Below, one piece after another: positions 51,761-60,596 of a stretch of DNA of 64,000 nt; position 1 is the first letter of the stretch; each line of letters starts with the position of its first letter. A program made the translations under genes and the position numbers. This DNA comes from Bog-473 sp963804055 (GTDB lineage: Bacteria; Actinomycetota; Acidimicrobiia; Acidimicrobiales; RAAP-2): the NCBI GenBank assembly GCA_963804055.1, contig CAWDOU010000013.1, positions 620,001 through 684,000 of the forward strand. Direction: 5' to 3'. The notes under the pieces were generated by a model. It ran no database searches and was not told the origin of the DNA. It saw only the letters and a list, made by a program, of their open reading frames with translations.

Positions 51761-53317
51761 GTGAGCGGGGCCGTGACGACAGTGCAGGAGAGCGGCGCGG
51801 ACGAAGCGGACAGGGCCACGGCGCGGGCCCATCTGTGGATCCTGTTCGTCATCGCCGGGGCCCAGCTCATGGTCGTGCTCGACACCACGATCATGATCAT
51901 CGCCCTGCCCTCGGCGCAGCACGCGCTCGGGTTCTCGAACACCGACCGGCAGTGGGTCGTGACCGCCTACACGTTGGCCTTCGGCGGCTTCCTCCTCCTG
52001 GGCGGCCGCATCAGCGACATGTTCGGGCCCAAGCGCACGCTCATGATCGGCGTCACCGGCTTCGCCCTGGCGTCGGCCCTCGGTGGCGCGGCGCAGACCA
52101 CACTGATGCTGATCGGTGCCCGCGGGCTGCAGGGCCTCTTCGGCGCCCTGCTGGCCCCGTCGGTCCTCTCGATCCTGACCTCGACTTTCTCCGACCCGCG
52201 CGAGCGGGGGCGGGCCTTCGGCATTTACGCCACCATCGCCATCGCCGGCTCCGCCTTCGGGCTCATTCTCGGCGGCTTCCTGACCCAGTACGTCGACTGG
52301 CGCTGGTGCCTCTACGTCAACCTGCCCATCGCCGCGCTGGTGCTCTTCGGCGCCTCCACCATGATCCCCACGCGCCAGGGGATCCCCGGCATCCGGCTGG
52401 ACGTGCTCGGTGTCGTGCTCGGGTGCGGCGGCCTGGTCGCCCTCGTCTACGGGCTGGGAGAGGCCGGCACCAGCGGATGGGGCGCCACCGACGTCGTCGT
52501 GGCCCTCGTGGTGGCCGCGGTGCTGCTGGGCGCCTTCATTCTCTGGCAGAGCAAGGGCCCCAATCCCCTGCTCCCGCTGCGCGTGCTGCGCAACCGCAAC
52601 CGGGCGGGGTCGTTCCTCGTCATTCTGCTGGCCGTCACCGGGATGTTCGGGACCTTCCTCTTCCTCACCTACCTGCTCCAGACCATCGATCACTACTCGC
52701 CGCTCAAGACCGGCGTGGCCTTCCTCCCCCTGATGGCCATGAACGCCCTGGCGGCCACCCAGGTGGCCAGCCGCCTGATGCCGCACGTGCGCACCCGGCT
52801 GCTCGTCGTCCCGGGCCTCCTGCTGGCGGCGCTCGGCGTCGCCCTCTTCACGCAGCTGACGCCCGATGCCTCCTACGTGACGAACGTGCTGCCGAGCGAG
52901 CTCCTGCTGGGCTTCGGGCTTGGGCTGGCCATCGTGCCGTGCATCAGCACCGCGACCCAGAACGCCGACCCGCAGGACGTCGGCGTGACCTCGGCCACCA
53001 CCAACACGTCGCAGCAGATCGGGGCGTCCATCGGCACCGCGCTGCTGAACACCATTGCGGCCGCGGCCACAGTGACCTACCTGGCCGCCCATCATGTCCA
53101 GACCAAGGAGGTGGTGGCCCGGGCCACGGTGCACGGCTACGCCATGGCGAGTGCATGGGCCGCCGGGATCCTCGTGCTGGCCGCGGTGATCGGCGGCATC
53201 CTCATCGACGTCCACCCCGGACGGCCGGTTCCGGCGACCGGGGCGGCCGACACCGCTGACGCGACGGATGGCGTGGTCGAGGTCGGAGGCGCATCCGTGG
53301 TGTCGCCCGAATACTGA
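51761..53317 (+). CDS. MFS multidrug transporter, DHA2 (EmrB/QacA) family
   Basis: A 518-residue, 14-helix antiporter with the DHA2 signature QLMVVLDTTIMIIALPSAQ and TAYTLAFGGFLLLGGRISDMFG (motif A). GTG 51761 is the likely start, with a TAGGGT -10 near 51700. It exports drugs or toxic amphiphiles with protons. The 140-bp region upstream is shared divergently with the deaminase gene. It converges on the isochorismatase-like gene (17 bp between ends). Confidence 0.9.
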   Translation: MSGAVTTVQESGADEADRATARAHLWILFVIAGAQLMVVLDTTIMIIALPSAQHALGFSNTDRQWVVTAYTLAFGGFLLLGGRISDMFGPKRTLMIGVTGFALASALGGAAQTTLMLIGARGLQGLFGALLAPSVLSILTSTFSDPRERGRAFGIYATIAIAGSAFGLILGGFLTQYVDWRWCLYVNLPIAALVLFGASTMIPTRQGIPGIRLDVLGVVLGCGGLVALVYGLGEAGTSGWGATDVVVALVVAAVLLGAFILWQSKGPNPLLPLRVLRNRNRAGSFLVILLAVTGMFGTFLFLTYLLQTIDHYSPLKTGVAFLPLMAMNALAATQVASRLMPHVRTRLLVVPGLLLAALGVALFTQLTPDASYVTNVLPSELLLGFGLGLAIVPCISTATQNADPQDVGVTSATTNTSQQIGASIGTALLNTIAAAATVTYLAAHHVQTKEVVARATVHGYAMASAWAAGILVLAAVIGGILIDVHPGRPVPATGAADTADATDGVVEVGGASVVSPEY

Positions 53318-53334
53318 GGGGCCCGCCGGCGCGC

Positions 53335-53928
53335 TCAGCTCGCTGAGAGGAGCGGCGGCAACTCGGCCAGCGTGATGACCGCGGCCCGGCGCGGGAAGAT
53401 CTTCTCGAGCAAGAAGGCGTGCACCTCCGGATCGGTGTCGGCGCAGCCATCGGCCAGCACGACCGTCCGGTAGTCGAGGTCGTGCGCCTCGATCACCGTG
53501 GACAACACGACTCCACTGGTGCTGATGCCCGCCAACACCAGCGTGTCGACACCGGCCTCCTGCAGCTGCTCGTGCAGGTCGGTGGTCGAGAAGGCCCCGA
53601 CCCGCGTCTTGCGCACGACCGTGTCGCCGTCAGCCGGCGCCACCCGCTCGTCGATGGCGGTGGTGGGCGAGTCGGCGTGAAGGGCTTGGCCCGAACCGCG
53701 CAGTGACTGGCCCATGCGGCTGGTCTCGGGGACGTCGAAGTCCTCGTCCTCGAAGGCCACCCGGACGTAGCCGATCTGCCCGCCCCACTCCCGGACCAGA
53801 TCGATGGCGGCCCGCGCCCGCGCCACGAGTGCGTCGGCCCCGGGGACCCGGGCCACGATGCCTGCCTGGTAGTCCATGACGAGCAGTGCGGTGTGCGTGG
53901 CTTCGAGCGGCGGGATCTGATCGGTCAT
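53335..53928 (-). CDS. Isochorismatase-like hydrolase lacking the usual nucleophilic Cys
   Basis: A 197-residue protein of the cysteine-hydrolase fold: Asp19 in LLVMDYQAG and Lys107 in VVRKTRVG are the expected partner residues. The motif that normally carries the nucleophile reads GISTSGVVLST, with Gly139 where nicotinamidases have Cys. Isochorismatases such as EntB and PhzD also lack the Cys and use water, so an isochorismatase-type reaction or another ether hydrolysis is likely. ATG 53928 overlaps the pump stop by ATGA, so it is co-translated with the second MFS pump. Confidence 0.85.
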   Translation of the reverse strand: MTDQIPPLEATHTALLVMDYQAGIVARVPGADALVARARAAIDLVREWGGQIGYVRVAFEDEDFDVPETSRMGQSLRGSGQALHADSPTTAIDERVAPADGDTVVRKTRVGAFSTTDLHEQLQEAGVDTLVLAGISTSGVVLSTVIEAHDLDYRTVVLADGCADTDPEVHAFLLEKIFPRRAAVITLAELPPLLSAS

Positions 53929-55661
53929 CGGGTCGGGCTCATTTCTGGTTCGGGGGCGGGCAGGACGAGGGGCACCGGTGGATCCTCCGTGGCGCGCCGA
54001 CCGCGGAGCAGTGACGCCAGCCCGGCGACGACCGAGAGGCCGGCGGCGAAGGTGAACACCACCACCAGGCCCTGGTGGAAGGGGCCGGAGATCAGCTGGG
54101 GGAAGAAGGTGTGACCGGTGAGCACGTTCCGGCTCGACGTCGAAAGAATGGACAGCGCGTTCGGACCCAGCAGGTGCCGAATCGGGTTGACGCCGAGGAG
54201 GGCGGCGAACAGCGAGGCCACCGGGGGCAGGGCGCCCACGTGGTGGGCCACCGACGCGGACACGCCGTGCCGGCGCAGCCCGGCGGTGAGCGTCGTCGAG
54301 AGCGTGCCGGTCAGACCGGCGATCATCAGCGAGAAGAAGATCCCGATGGAGAGTGCGGTCCCCGAGTTCTGGAACGTCGCCCGCATGCCCGACGCTGCTC
54401 CCCGCAGGCGGGCCGGCACGCTGCTCATGATCGACGACGTGTTGGGTGCGGCGAACATCCCGCTGCCGATGCCGCCGGCCGTGATGAGCAGCGCGAAGGC
54501 CCAGTAGGGGAAGTCCACGGGGAGCAGCAACAGCCCGACGAAGCTGGCCCCGAAGACCAGGGTCCCCGCGGTGGCCATGCCCCGGGAGCCGAACCGGTCC
54601 GACAGGGTGCCGGCCAAGGGGCCCGAGACGAGGAAGCCCGCCGTCAGCGGGAGCAGGAAGATGCCGGCCCACAACGGCGTCTGGCTGTAGGAGTACCCGT
54701 GCAGGGGCAACCAGATGCCCTGGAGCCAGATGATGAGCACGAACTGCAGGCCGCCGCGCGCGATGGCCACCGCGAAGGCGGCGATGTTGCCGGCGGTGAA
54801 GGCGCGGATCCGGAAAAGGCTGAGCTGGAACAGCGGATCGGCCACCCTCGTCTCAATGACGACGAACGCGCCCAGCAGGAGCGCGCCCCCGACGAGGAGC
54901 GCATCGACCGCCGGGCTGGTCCAGCCCTGGGCATGGTGGCCGTAAGGCTGAATGCCGTAGGTGACTCCGACGAGGATGGCGCCCAGCCCGACGGCGAACG
55001 TGAGGTTGCCCCACCAGTCGATGCGCCCACCCTGCCGGTCGCTGATCTCGCGCAGCTTCCAGTAGGCCCACAGCGTGCCGAACACGCCGACCGGCACGTT
55101 GACCCAGAACACCAGGCGCCAGTTGACCGCGGCCAGCAGGCCGCCGGCCACCAGCCCGACGAACATGCCGGCGAGCGCGGCCACCTGGTTCAGGCCGAGC
55201 GCGAAGCCCCGCTGGTTGCTCGGGAAGGCGTCGGTCAGGATGGCCACCGAGTTGGCGGTGAGCATCGACCCGCCCAGCGCCTGGACGAGCCGCCACCCGA
55301 TCAGCCATTGCGCGCCGGCCACTCCCATGAAGGGGCACACCGACAGGAGGATCGACGAGATGGTGAACACCACGAAGCCGGCGTTGTAGATCCTCACCCG
55401 GCCGAACATGTCGCCCAGTCGCCCGAAGGTCACCACGGTGACCGCCTGCACCAGGCGGTACCCCATGATCATCCACAGGAGATAGACGATGTTCCCCGGC
55501 GCCAGCGGATCGAGGTGGATGCCCCGGAAGATCGCCGGGAGGGCGATGATGACGATGGAGCCGTCGACCGTCGCCATGAAGACGGCCGCCGTGGTGTTGG
55601 CCAGCGCGACCCAGCGGTAGTGATCGTCGACCGTGGCCGACGGGTCTTCCAGGACCGCCAT
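53925..55661 (-). CDS. MFS transporter, DHA2-like, 14 helices
   Basis: A 578-residue pump with ANTTAAVFMATVDGSIVIIALPAIF at the first helix, GRLGDMFGRVRIY (motif A) and SDRFGSRGMATAG in the second half. It is longer than the other two pumps, with an extended loop and C-terminal tail rich in Pro. Its ATG at 55661 sits inside a tandem repeat containing TGATG. Likely an exporter controlled by the adjacent MarR regulator. Confidence 0.88.
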   Translation of the reverse strand: MAVLEDPSATVDDHYRWVALANTTAAVFMATVDGSIVIIALPAIFRGIHLDPLAPGNIVYLLWMIMGYRLVQAVTVVTFGRLGDMFGRVRIYNAGFVVFTISSILLSVCPFMGVAGAQWLIGWRLVQALGGSMLTANSVAILTDAFPSNQRGFALGLNQVAALAGMFVGLVAGGLLAAVNWRLVFWVNVPVGVFGTLWAYWKLREISDRQGGRIDWWGNLTFAVGLGAILVGVTYGIQPYGHHAQGWTSPAVDALLVGGALLLGAFVVIETRVADPLFQLSLFRIRAFTAGNIAAFAVAIARGGLQFVLIIWLQGIWLPLHGYSYSQTPLWAGIFLLPLTAGFLVSGPLAGTLSDRFGSRGMATAGTLVFGASFVGLLLLPVDFPYWAFALLITAGGIGSGMFAAPNTSSIMSSVPARLRGAASGMRATFQNSGTALSIGIFFSLMIAGLTGTLSTTLTAGLRRHGVSASVAHHVGALPPVASLFAALLGVNPIRHLLGPNALSILSTSSRNVLTGHTFFPQLISGPFHQGLVVVFTFAAGLSVVAGLASLLRGRRATEDPPVPLVLPAPEPEMSPTR

Positions 55662-55721
55662 CAGGTGCGCGCCATCAGGCGTCCCGGGCCATCAGGCGCC
55701 CCGGGCCATCAGGTGCCCTGG
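55657..55721. repeat. Tandem 17-bp repeats carrying TGATG at the marR-pump junction
   Basis: GCCATCAGG recurs four times (55657, 55671, 55688, 55705), with the last three units exactly 17 bp each and one or two mismatches between copies. On the minus strand each unit contains TGATG. The MarR stop TGA lies in the unit at 55705, and the pump start ATG in the unit at 55657, so the repeat spans the whole gap between the two genes. Confidence 0.75.
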
Positions 55722-56146
55722 GCCAGTCGCTCGAACAGGGGGGCGGCGGCGCGCAGCTGCTCGATCTCGGCGGGCGTGAAGCCGGTCGCCAGCGCCCGGG
55801 CCATGGCGTCCATGCCGGTGGCCCGCCGCTGTTCCAGTGCCCGCCGCCCCTGCGCCGTCAACGACATGACCACCTTGCGGCCGTCCCCGGGATCGGGCTG
55901 CCGCTCCACCAGGCCTCGCTCCTCCAGCCCGGCCAGGGTGGCGCCCATCGACTGGGGGCTGATCTGCTCCTGCTTGGCCAGCGCGCTGCTGGTCGCCGGC
56001 CCCCCCCGGTCGAGCCGGGAGAGGCACGCCGACTCGGGCATCGTCAGCTCGCCGTCGGCCTTCCTCTGACGCAGGCGACGCACGAGCAGGCCGATGCTCG
56101 CACTCAGGTCAGCCACCAACTCCTCGATGCCCGGGTCACCCACCAT
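55709..56146 (-). CDS. MarR-family transcriptional regulator
   Basis: A 145-residue winged-helix repressor: LTMPESACLSRLDRGGPATSSALAKQEQISPQSMGATLAGLEERGLVERQPDPGDGRKVVMSLT spans the DNA-binding wing (quoted here in broken form as recognition helix SPQSMGATLAGLEERGLV and wing DPGDGRKV). It likely responds to a drug or phenolic compound and controls the pump downstream, and perhaps the pump upstream. It starts 38 bp after the stop of the third MFS gene. Confidence 0.88.
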   Translation of the reverse strand: MVGDPGIEELVADLSASIGLLVRRLRQRKADGELTMPESACLSRLDRGGPATSSALAKQEQISPQSMGATLAGLEERGLVERQPDPGDGRKVVMSLTAQGRRALEQRRATGMDAMARALATGFTPAEIEQLRAAAPLFERLAQGT

Positions 56147-56184
56147 ACCTTCAGGCGACCTTATCAGTTTGGGTTACTACATGC

Positions 56185-57774
56185 CTAGGCCACCAGCTCC
56201 GGGCCCGACCACTCGAAGCCCTCGCCGTCGACGAGCTCGAACTCGGCGCCGGCGGCGCGCGCACGCTCCAGGTCCACTTCCTCGGACACGGACGCCTCCC
56301 CCCGCTCCGGAGCGGGCAGGTGGACCAGGAGGGCCACCATCACCAGGGCGGCGATGCCGAAGAGGGCGGCGACGGCGAAGGTCACATCGAGGCCGTGCAC
56401 CATGTGCAGCGGGACGCCGGCACCGGCCGTGAGCTGTGCGTGGCCGGCGGCCGCGCTCAGCACCGTGACGAGCACCGCCAGTCCCAGCGCCGCGCCCACC
56501 TGCTGGGTGACGTTCACCAGGCCGGACGCCGCACCGGCGTCAGCCGGGTCGACGCCGGCGAGCCCGGCCTGCGTCAGGGGCACCAGTGCCGTCCCCGAAC
56601 CGGTACCCAGCAGCACGAGGCTGACGAAGATCTGCAGGTACGAGGCGCCCGCGTGCAGCTGGCTGGACATGAGCAGGGCGACCACCGTCAGGCTGATGCC
56701 GCCCATGATGAGCACCTTGGGATGGACCCGGCGGACCAGGACCTTGCTCACCAGCTGCGACGACAGGAAGACCGATGCCGGCACGGGAAGGAAGCACAGC
56801 CCGGTGCGCAGCGGCGAGTAGCCCTCCACGTCCTGGAGGAACTGGCCGACGAAGAAGAACATGCCGTACATGCCGGCGTACATCAGTCCACGGGAGACGT
56901 TGGCCGTCGTGCGCGTGCCGCTGGCGAACAGCCGCAGCGGCACGATCGGCTCCTCGGCCCGGGTCTCGATCCGGACGAACACGCCGAGCAGGAAGGCCCC
57001 GACGGTGAGCGAGCCCACGGTGGCCAGGCTGGACCAGCCGCGGGTTCCCGCCTCGACGAGGCCGAACACGATGCCGACCATGCCGAGCGTGGACGTCAGC
57101 GCGCCGGCGATGTCGAAATGACCGGTGCGGCGCGGCGTCTCGTCCAGGGCGATGCGCCCCACCAGCAGGACGGCGATGCCGATCGGCACGTTGACGAACA
57201 TCACCCAGCGCCACGAGACCAGCTGCGTCAACGCGCCGCCGGCGACCAGGCCGATGGCTCCCCCGGCGGCCGACACCGTCGTGAAGAGGCCGATGGCCCG
57301 GACCCGTTGGGGCCCGTCCGAGAAGATCGTGGTCAGGAGGGCCAGCGAGGACGGCGCCGCCAGTGCCGCCCCGACGCCCTGCAGGGCGCGGGCGGACAGG
57401 AGCATCCAGCCGGAGAGGGCCAACCCGCCGAAGAGCGAGCTCAACGTGAAGATGGCGATGCCGGCCAGGAAGGTCCGGCGCCGGCCGAGCAGGTCTCCGG
57501 AGCGCGCCCCGAGGAGCAGGAGGCCGCCGAACGTGAGCAGGTACCCGTTGATGACCCAGGAGAGCTCACCACCGGAGAGCCCGAGGCCCTCTTGGATGTG
57601 CGGCAGGGCGACATTGACGATGGTGGTGTCCAGCACGACCATGAGCTGGGCCGCCAAAATGACGAACAGGAACACCGAAGGGGTCCTGAACAGGGACTTG
57701 AGCCGCCCGGGCGGGCCGGCGGCGGGTCCCCCGGCGAACGTGGGACGGGGCGCGACAGTGAGTGAAGAAGGCAT
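56185..57774 (-). CDS. MFS multidrug transporter, DHA2 (EmrB/QacA) family
   Basis: A 529-residue pump, 14 helices: QLMVVLDTTIVNVALPHIQ (motif of DHA2), NGYLLTFGGLLLLGARSGDLLGRR and GGALTQLVSWRWVMFVNVPIG are all canonical. A C-terminal acidic tail is present. It diverges from a TetR gene with palindromic elements between them, so TetR control is very likely. It heads a minus-strand series: pump, MarR, pump, isochorismatase-like hydrolase. Confidence 0.9.
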   Translation of the reverse strand: MPSSLTVAPRPTFAGGPAAGPPGRLKSLFRTPSVFLFVILAAQLMVVLDTTIVNVALPHIQEGLGLSGGELSWVINGYLLTFGGLLLLGARSGDLLGRRRTFLAGIAIFTLSSLFGGLALSGWMLLSARALQGVGAALAAPSSLALLTTIFSDGPQRVRAIGLFTTVSAAGGAIGLVAGGALTQLVSWRWVMFVNVPIGIAVLLVGRIALDETPRRTGHFDIAGALTSTLGMVGIVFGLVEAGTRGWSSLATVGSLTVGAFLLGVFVRIETRAEEPIVPLRLFASGTRTTANVSRGLMYAGMYGMFFFVGQFLQDVEGYSPLRTGLCFLPVPASVFLSSQLVSKVLVRRVHPKVLIMGGISLTVVALLMSSQLHAGASYLQIFVSLVLLGTGSGTALVPLTQAGLAGVDPADAGAASGLVNVTQQVGAALGLAVLVTVLSAAAGHAQLTAGAGVPLHMVHGLDVTFAVAALFGIAALVMVALLVHLPAPERGEASVSEEVDLERARAAGAEFELVDGEGFEWSGPELVA

Positions 57775-57810
57775 TTGATTCCGATCTCTCCGCTGGTATT
57801 CTGGGTAAGC

Positions 57811-57851
57811 GGAAGCTTCCTCCGGTTAGTATACGGAGGGTGCCTCCGGTT
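57811..57851. promoter_or_regulatory. Operator cluster between the MFS pump and tetR
   Basis: It contains the perfect 10-bp palindrome GGAAGCTTCC (57811-57820), a second palindrome CGGAGG-GTG-CCTCCG (57834-57848) and a direct repeat CCTCCGGTT (57819 and 57843, 24 bp apart). TATAC (57829-57833) adds a -10-like core. This dense arrangement in the divergent gap fits cooperative TetR binding that shuts off both genes. Confidence 0.65.
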
Positions 57852-57900
57852 TGCAAGCGTGTTTTGAGGCCGGGCTCTTGACCGGGAGGGAACGCAGGAA

Positions 57901-58539
57901 ATGACGGCGCAACCGAAGTCGACGACAGCGACGGCGACGGTGGAACGCGTGGACCAGGCCGGGGCGACGGCGCCAGCGACGGCCACGGCACGTCCGATGC
58001 GCGCCGACGCCAAGCGCAACTACGAGCTCCTCGTCACTGCAGCGCGCAAGGTCTTCGACCAGGAGGGAGGCGGTGCCTCCATGGAGGCCATCGCCAAGGA
58101 GGCCGGCGTCGGCATCGGGACGCTGTACCGGCACTTCCCCAAGCGGATCGACGTGGTGGAGGCCGTCTACGTCGACGACGTCGACGAGCTCGAGACGGTG
58201 GCACACGCAGTGAGCGACACGCTCGAGCCGTGGCCTGCGTTCGTGGCATGGCTCGAGGCGTTCGTTCGCTACGCCACGGGCAAGAAGCGCTTCATGAACG
58301 AACTGCACGAGGCGTTCGAGAAGGACCCCGCCCTCCGCTCGGCGTCGCGTGAGCGGATCGAAGGCGCCTTGAGCATTGTGCTGATACGGGCCCAGGAGGC
58401 GGGCGTGGTGCGCTCCGACGTCGACGCACCCGACCTGATGCAGCTGCTGGGCTCCATGTGCATGAGCGCCACGCTCACCCCTGATCAGAGTGGGCGGTTG
58501 CTCGTCATGATCGAAGACGGCCTGCGGCCGCAGGCGTAG
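57901..58539 (+). CDS. TetR/AcrR-family regulator
   Basis: A 212-residue regulator with a Thr/Ala-rich N-terminal leader of about 35 residues, then the HTH: RNYELLVTAARKVFDQEGGGASMEAIAKEAGVGIGTLYRHFPKR (given here as ASMEAIAKEAG and GIGTLYRHFP). The ligand domain follows. It most likely represses the divergent DHA2 pump. The GACCGGGAGGGAACGCAGGAA region upstream gives a ribosome site GGAGGG. Confidence 0.9.
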   Translation: MTAQPKSTTATATVERVDQAGATAPATATARPMRADAKRNYELLVTAARKVFDQEGGGASMEAIAKEAGVGIGTLYRHFPKRIDVVEAVYVDDVDELETVAHAVSDTLEPWPAFVAWLEAFVRYATGKKRFMNELHEAFEKDPALRSASRERIEGALSIVLIRAQEAGVVRSDVDAPDLMQLLGSMCMSATLTPDQSGRLLVMIEDGLRPQA

Positions 58540-58571
58540 ACGTCGGCGTCGGCGGGCGGGCGGGCGCTGCG

Positions 58572-59456
58572 GTGCGGCGGCTGGTGCCGTGGGCCCTGCT
58601 GCTCTTGATCGGCATCGGCGCGGGGCTCGGAGCTGCGCTCGGCGCCGCACACTCGACCAGCTCGACCAGCTCGTCGCCGGCGCAGTGGGTGGCGGGCGTC
58701 TTCGCCACCACGGAGGAGGCCGGGACGGCTCACCTGGACGACGACGCGGTCACGGCCAGTCCCAATCCCGTTCTCCGCGGAACGGCGGTCGGGAGCGGCG
58801 TGGTCGACTTCGCGGCGGGAACGTTCCGGGTCAGCCAGGTGGATCACCAGAACGACTGGACGATCGGACCGGGCGGTCAGATCCAGCCCCAGGCGGAGAC
58901 TTTTCTGGAGGCGTCGATCGCTGTCGGGCCGACGGTCTACCTGAACCTCGGACCGATCGAAGGTGCCGGGTGGTCCAAGGAGTCGATCCCGCGTGACCGG
59001 GGCGGCCTCGGGCTGGGATCGGCGCCCGGCTTCTCCACGGCCCTGTCCTGGCTGCGCGCGCCCTTCACGGTGCGCAGTGTCCGCGACCTCGGGGCGGCCG
59101 ACGTCGGCGGCGTCGCCACGACGCGCTACCTCGTGCGGAGCCAGTTGCGGCAGGACTGCGGGAACGGGAAGGCACTGCCGGCGGCCCTGGTGCAGTCGCG
59201 GGACACGACGGTGTGGGTCGACGGCCGGGGGCGCCTTGTGCAGGCCCAGAACGCCGTGTACTCGAGCGGGAGGCTTCCCGCCGCCATGGTGAAGGCGAAT
59301 CCGATCCTCGCCGTCCGGCCCGAGGGCTCGACGACCCAGCACAACACGCTGCACTTGTCGGCCTTCGGAGCGCCGGTCCATGTCGCCGCACCGACCGCCC
59401 TGGTGGGCGGCGGCATCGGCTCGTCCGAGGCCGTTCTCCAGACCTGCTCTTCGTAA
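58572..59456 (+). CDS. Exported protein, possibly LppX/LprG-like fold
   Basis: GTG 58572, 294 residues. An N-terminal hydrophobic segment (VPWALLLLIGIGAGLGAALGAA) is followed by Ser/Thr-rich sequence, then an alternating beta-rich domain with ATTRYLVRSQL and TTVWVDGRGRLVQAQ, resembling the sheet of mycobacterial LppX/LprAFG lipid-binding proteins. There is no lipobox Cys, so it is either secreted or anchored by its first helix. Fold assignment is tentative. It lies 32 bp after the TetR stop. Confidence 0.6.
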   Translation: MRRLVPWALLLLIGIGAGLGAALGAAHSTSSTSSSPAQWVAGVFATTEEAGTAHLDDDAVTASPNPVLRGTAVGSGVVDFAAGTFRVSQVDHQNDWTIGPGGQIQPQAETFLEASIAVGPTVYLNLGPIEGAGWSKESIPRDRGGLGLGSAPGFSTALSWLRAPFTVRSVRDLGAADVGGVATTRYLVRSQLRQDCGNGKALPAALVQSRDTTVWVDGRGRLVQAQNAVYSSGRLPAAMVKANPILAVRPEGSTTQHNTLHLSAFGAPVHVAAPTALVGGGIGSSEAVLQTCSS

Positions 59457-59495
59457 GGGGCCGCGCCGGGCGGGTGTGCCGGGCGACTCCCGGGT

Positions 59496-60506
59496 TCAGA
59501 TGCCGGAGCGCTCGGTGCGGACCGGGGCGGGATCGGGCACATGCGGCATGAGGGCGTTGGGCGGGATGGTCCCCAGCCGGCCCGCCTCGAAGTCCTCGAG
59601 CGCCTGCCCGATTTCGGCCTTGGTGTTCATCACGAAGGGGCCGTAGTGCTCCACCGGCTCCCTGATGGGCTGCCCGCCGAGGATCAGCGCCTCGAGCTGG
59701 TCGGTCCCCGCGGGTTGCGCGTCGTCGGCCCGCAGCGACAGGAAATCGCCGGCGTCGAAGCTGACCAGCTGCCCGCTGGTGACCGGGCGACCTTCGCTCC
59801 CCACCCGTCCGGAGCCGGCCAGGAGATAGACGAGCGCATTAAAGCCGGGGTTCCAGGGCAGCTCGAGCAGGGCCCCGGGGGCGATCGACGCGTGCATGAA
59901 CGCCATCGGCGTGTGGGTGGATCCCGGCCCCCGGTGGCCGGCGACGTCGCCGGCGATGATGCGCACGAGGGCACCCCCGTCCGCTGACGAGAGGAGCGTG
60001 ACGTCATCGGCTTCGAGGCCCTGGTAGGCCGGTTCGATCATTTTGTCCCGAGCCGGCAAGTTGACCCACAGCTGGATGCCGTGGAAGAGGCCACCCGACA
60101 CGACGAGCTTCTCGGGCGGCGTCTCGATGTGGAGGATGCCCTTCCCGGCCGTCATCCACTGCGTGGCGCCGTCGGTGATCACGCCCCCGCCGCCGTGCGA
60201 GTCCTGGTGCTGGAACGTGCCGTCGATCATGTAGGTGACGGTCTCGAACCCTCGATGGGGATGCCACGGCGTGCCCTTCGGCTCCCCGGGGGCGTACTCG
60301 ACCTCACCCATCTGGTCCATGTGCACGAACGGATCGAGGTCCATGAGGCTGACGCCGGCGAAGGCCCGGCGCACAGGGAAGCCCTCCCCTTCGAGGCCGC
60401 GAGGAGCGGTGGTGACGGACTTCACCGGACGCTCCGCCGCCTGCGCCCGGTCCGGCGCCGGAACGGCCGGCAGCGTGCTCAGATCACTGACGGTGACAGC
60501 GGGCAC
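59496..60506 (-). CDS. Pirin family protein
   Basis: GTG 60506 has GGAGGT at 5 bp; 336 residues. Two cupin-like barrels: HPHRGFETVTYMIDG carries the first-barrel metal ligands (HxH and Glu), followed by HQDSHGGGGVITDGATQWMTAGKGILHIE. The C-terminal barrel is NALVYLLAGSG-like. Pirins bind Fe(II); some have quercetinase activity, others act in regulation and stress. It is the last gene of the msrB-msrA-zinc-finger unit, separated by 90 bp. Confidence 0.9.
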   Translation of the reverse strand: MPAVTVSDLSTLPAVPAPDRAQAAERPVKSVTTAPRGLEGEGFPVRRAFAGVSLMDLDPFVHMDQMGEVEYAPGEPKGTPWHPHRGFETVTYMIDGTFQHQDSHGGGGVITDGATQWMTAGKGILHIETPPEKLVVSGGLFHGIQLWVNLPARDKMIEPAYQGLEADDVTLLSSADGGALVRIIAGDVAGHRGPGSTHTPMAFMHASIAPGALLELPWNPGFNALVYLLAGSGRVGSEGRPVTSGQLVSFDAGDFLSLRADDAQPAGTDQLEALILGGQPIREPVEHYGPFVMNTKAEIGQALEDFEAGRLGTIPPNALMPHVPDPAPVRTERSGI

Positions 60507-60596
60507 GGGGTACCTCCGATCATGGTGGGCCAACGGCCGCACACGCGGTTACTCGGCTTTTGCTTGCAGGATACGGGTGCTGTTGCCCAACCCCGC

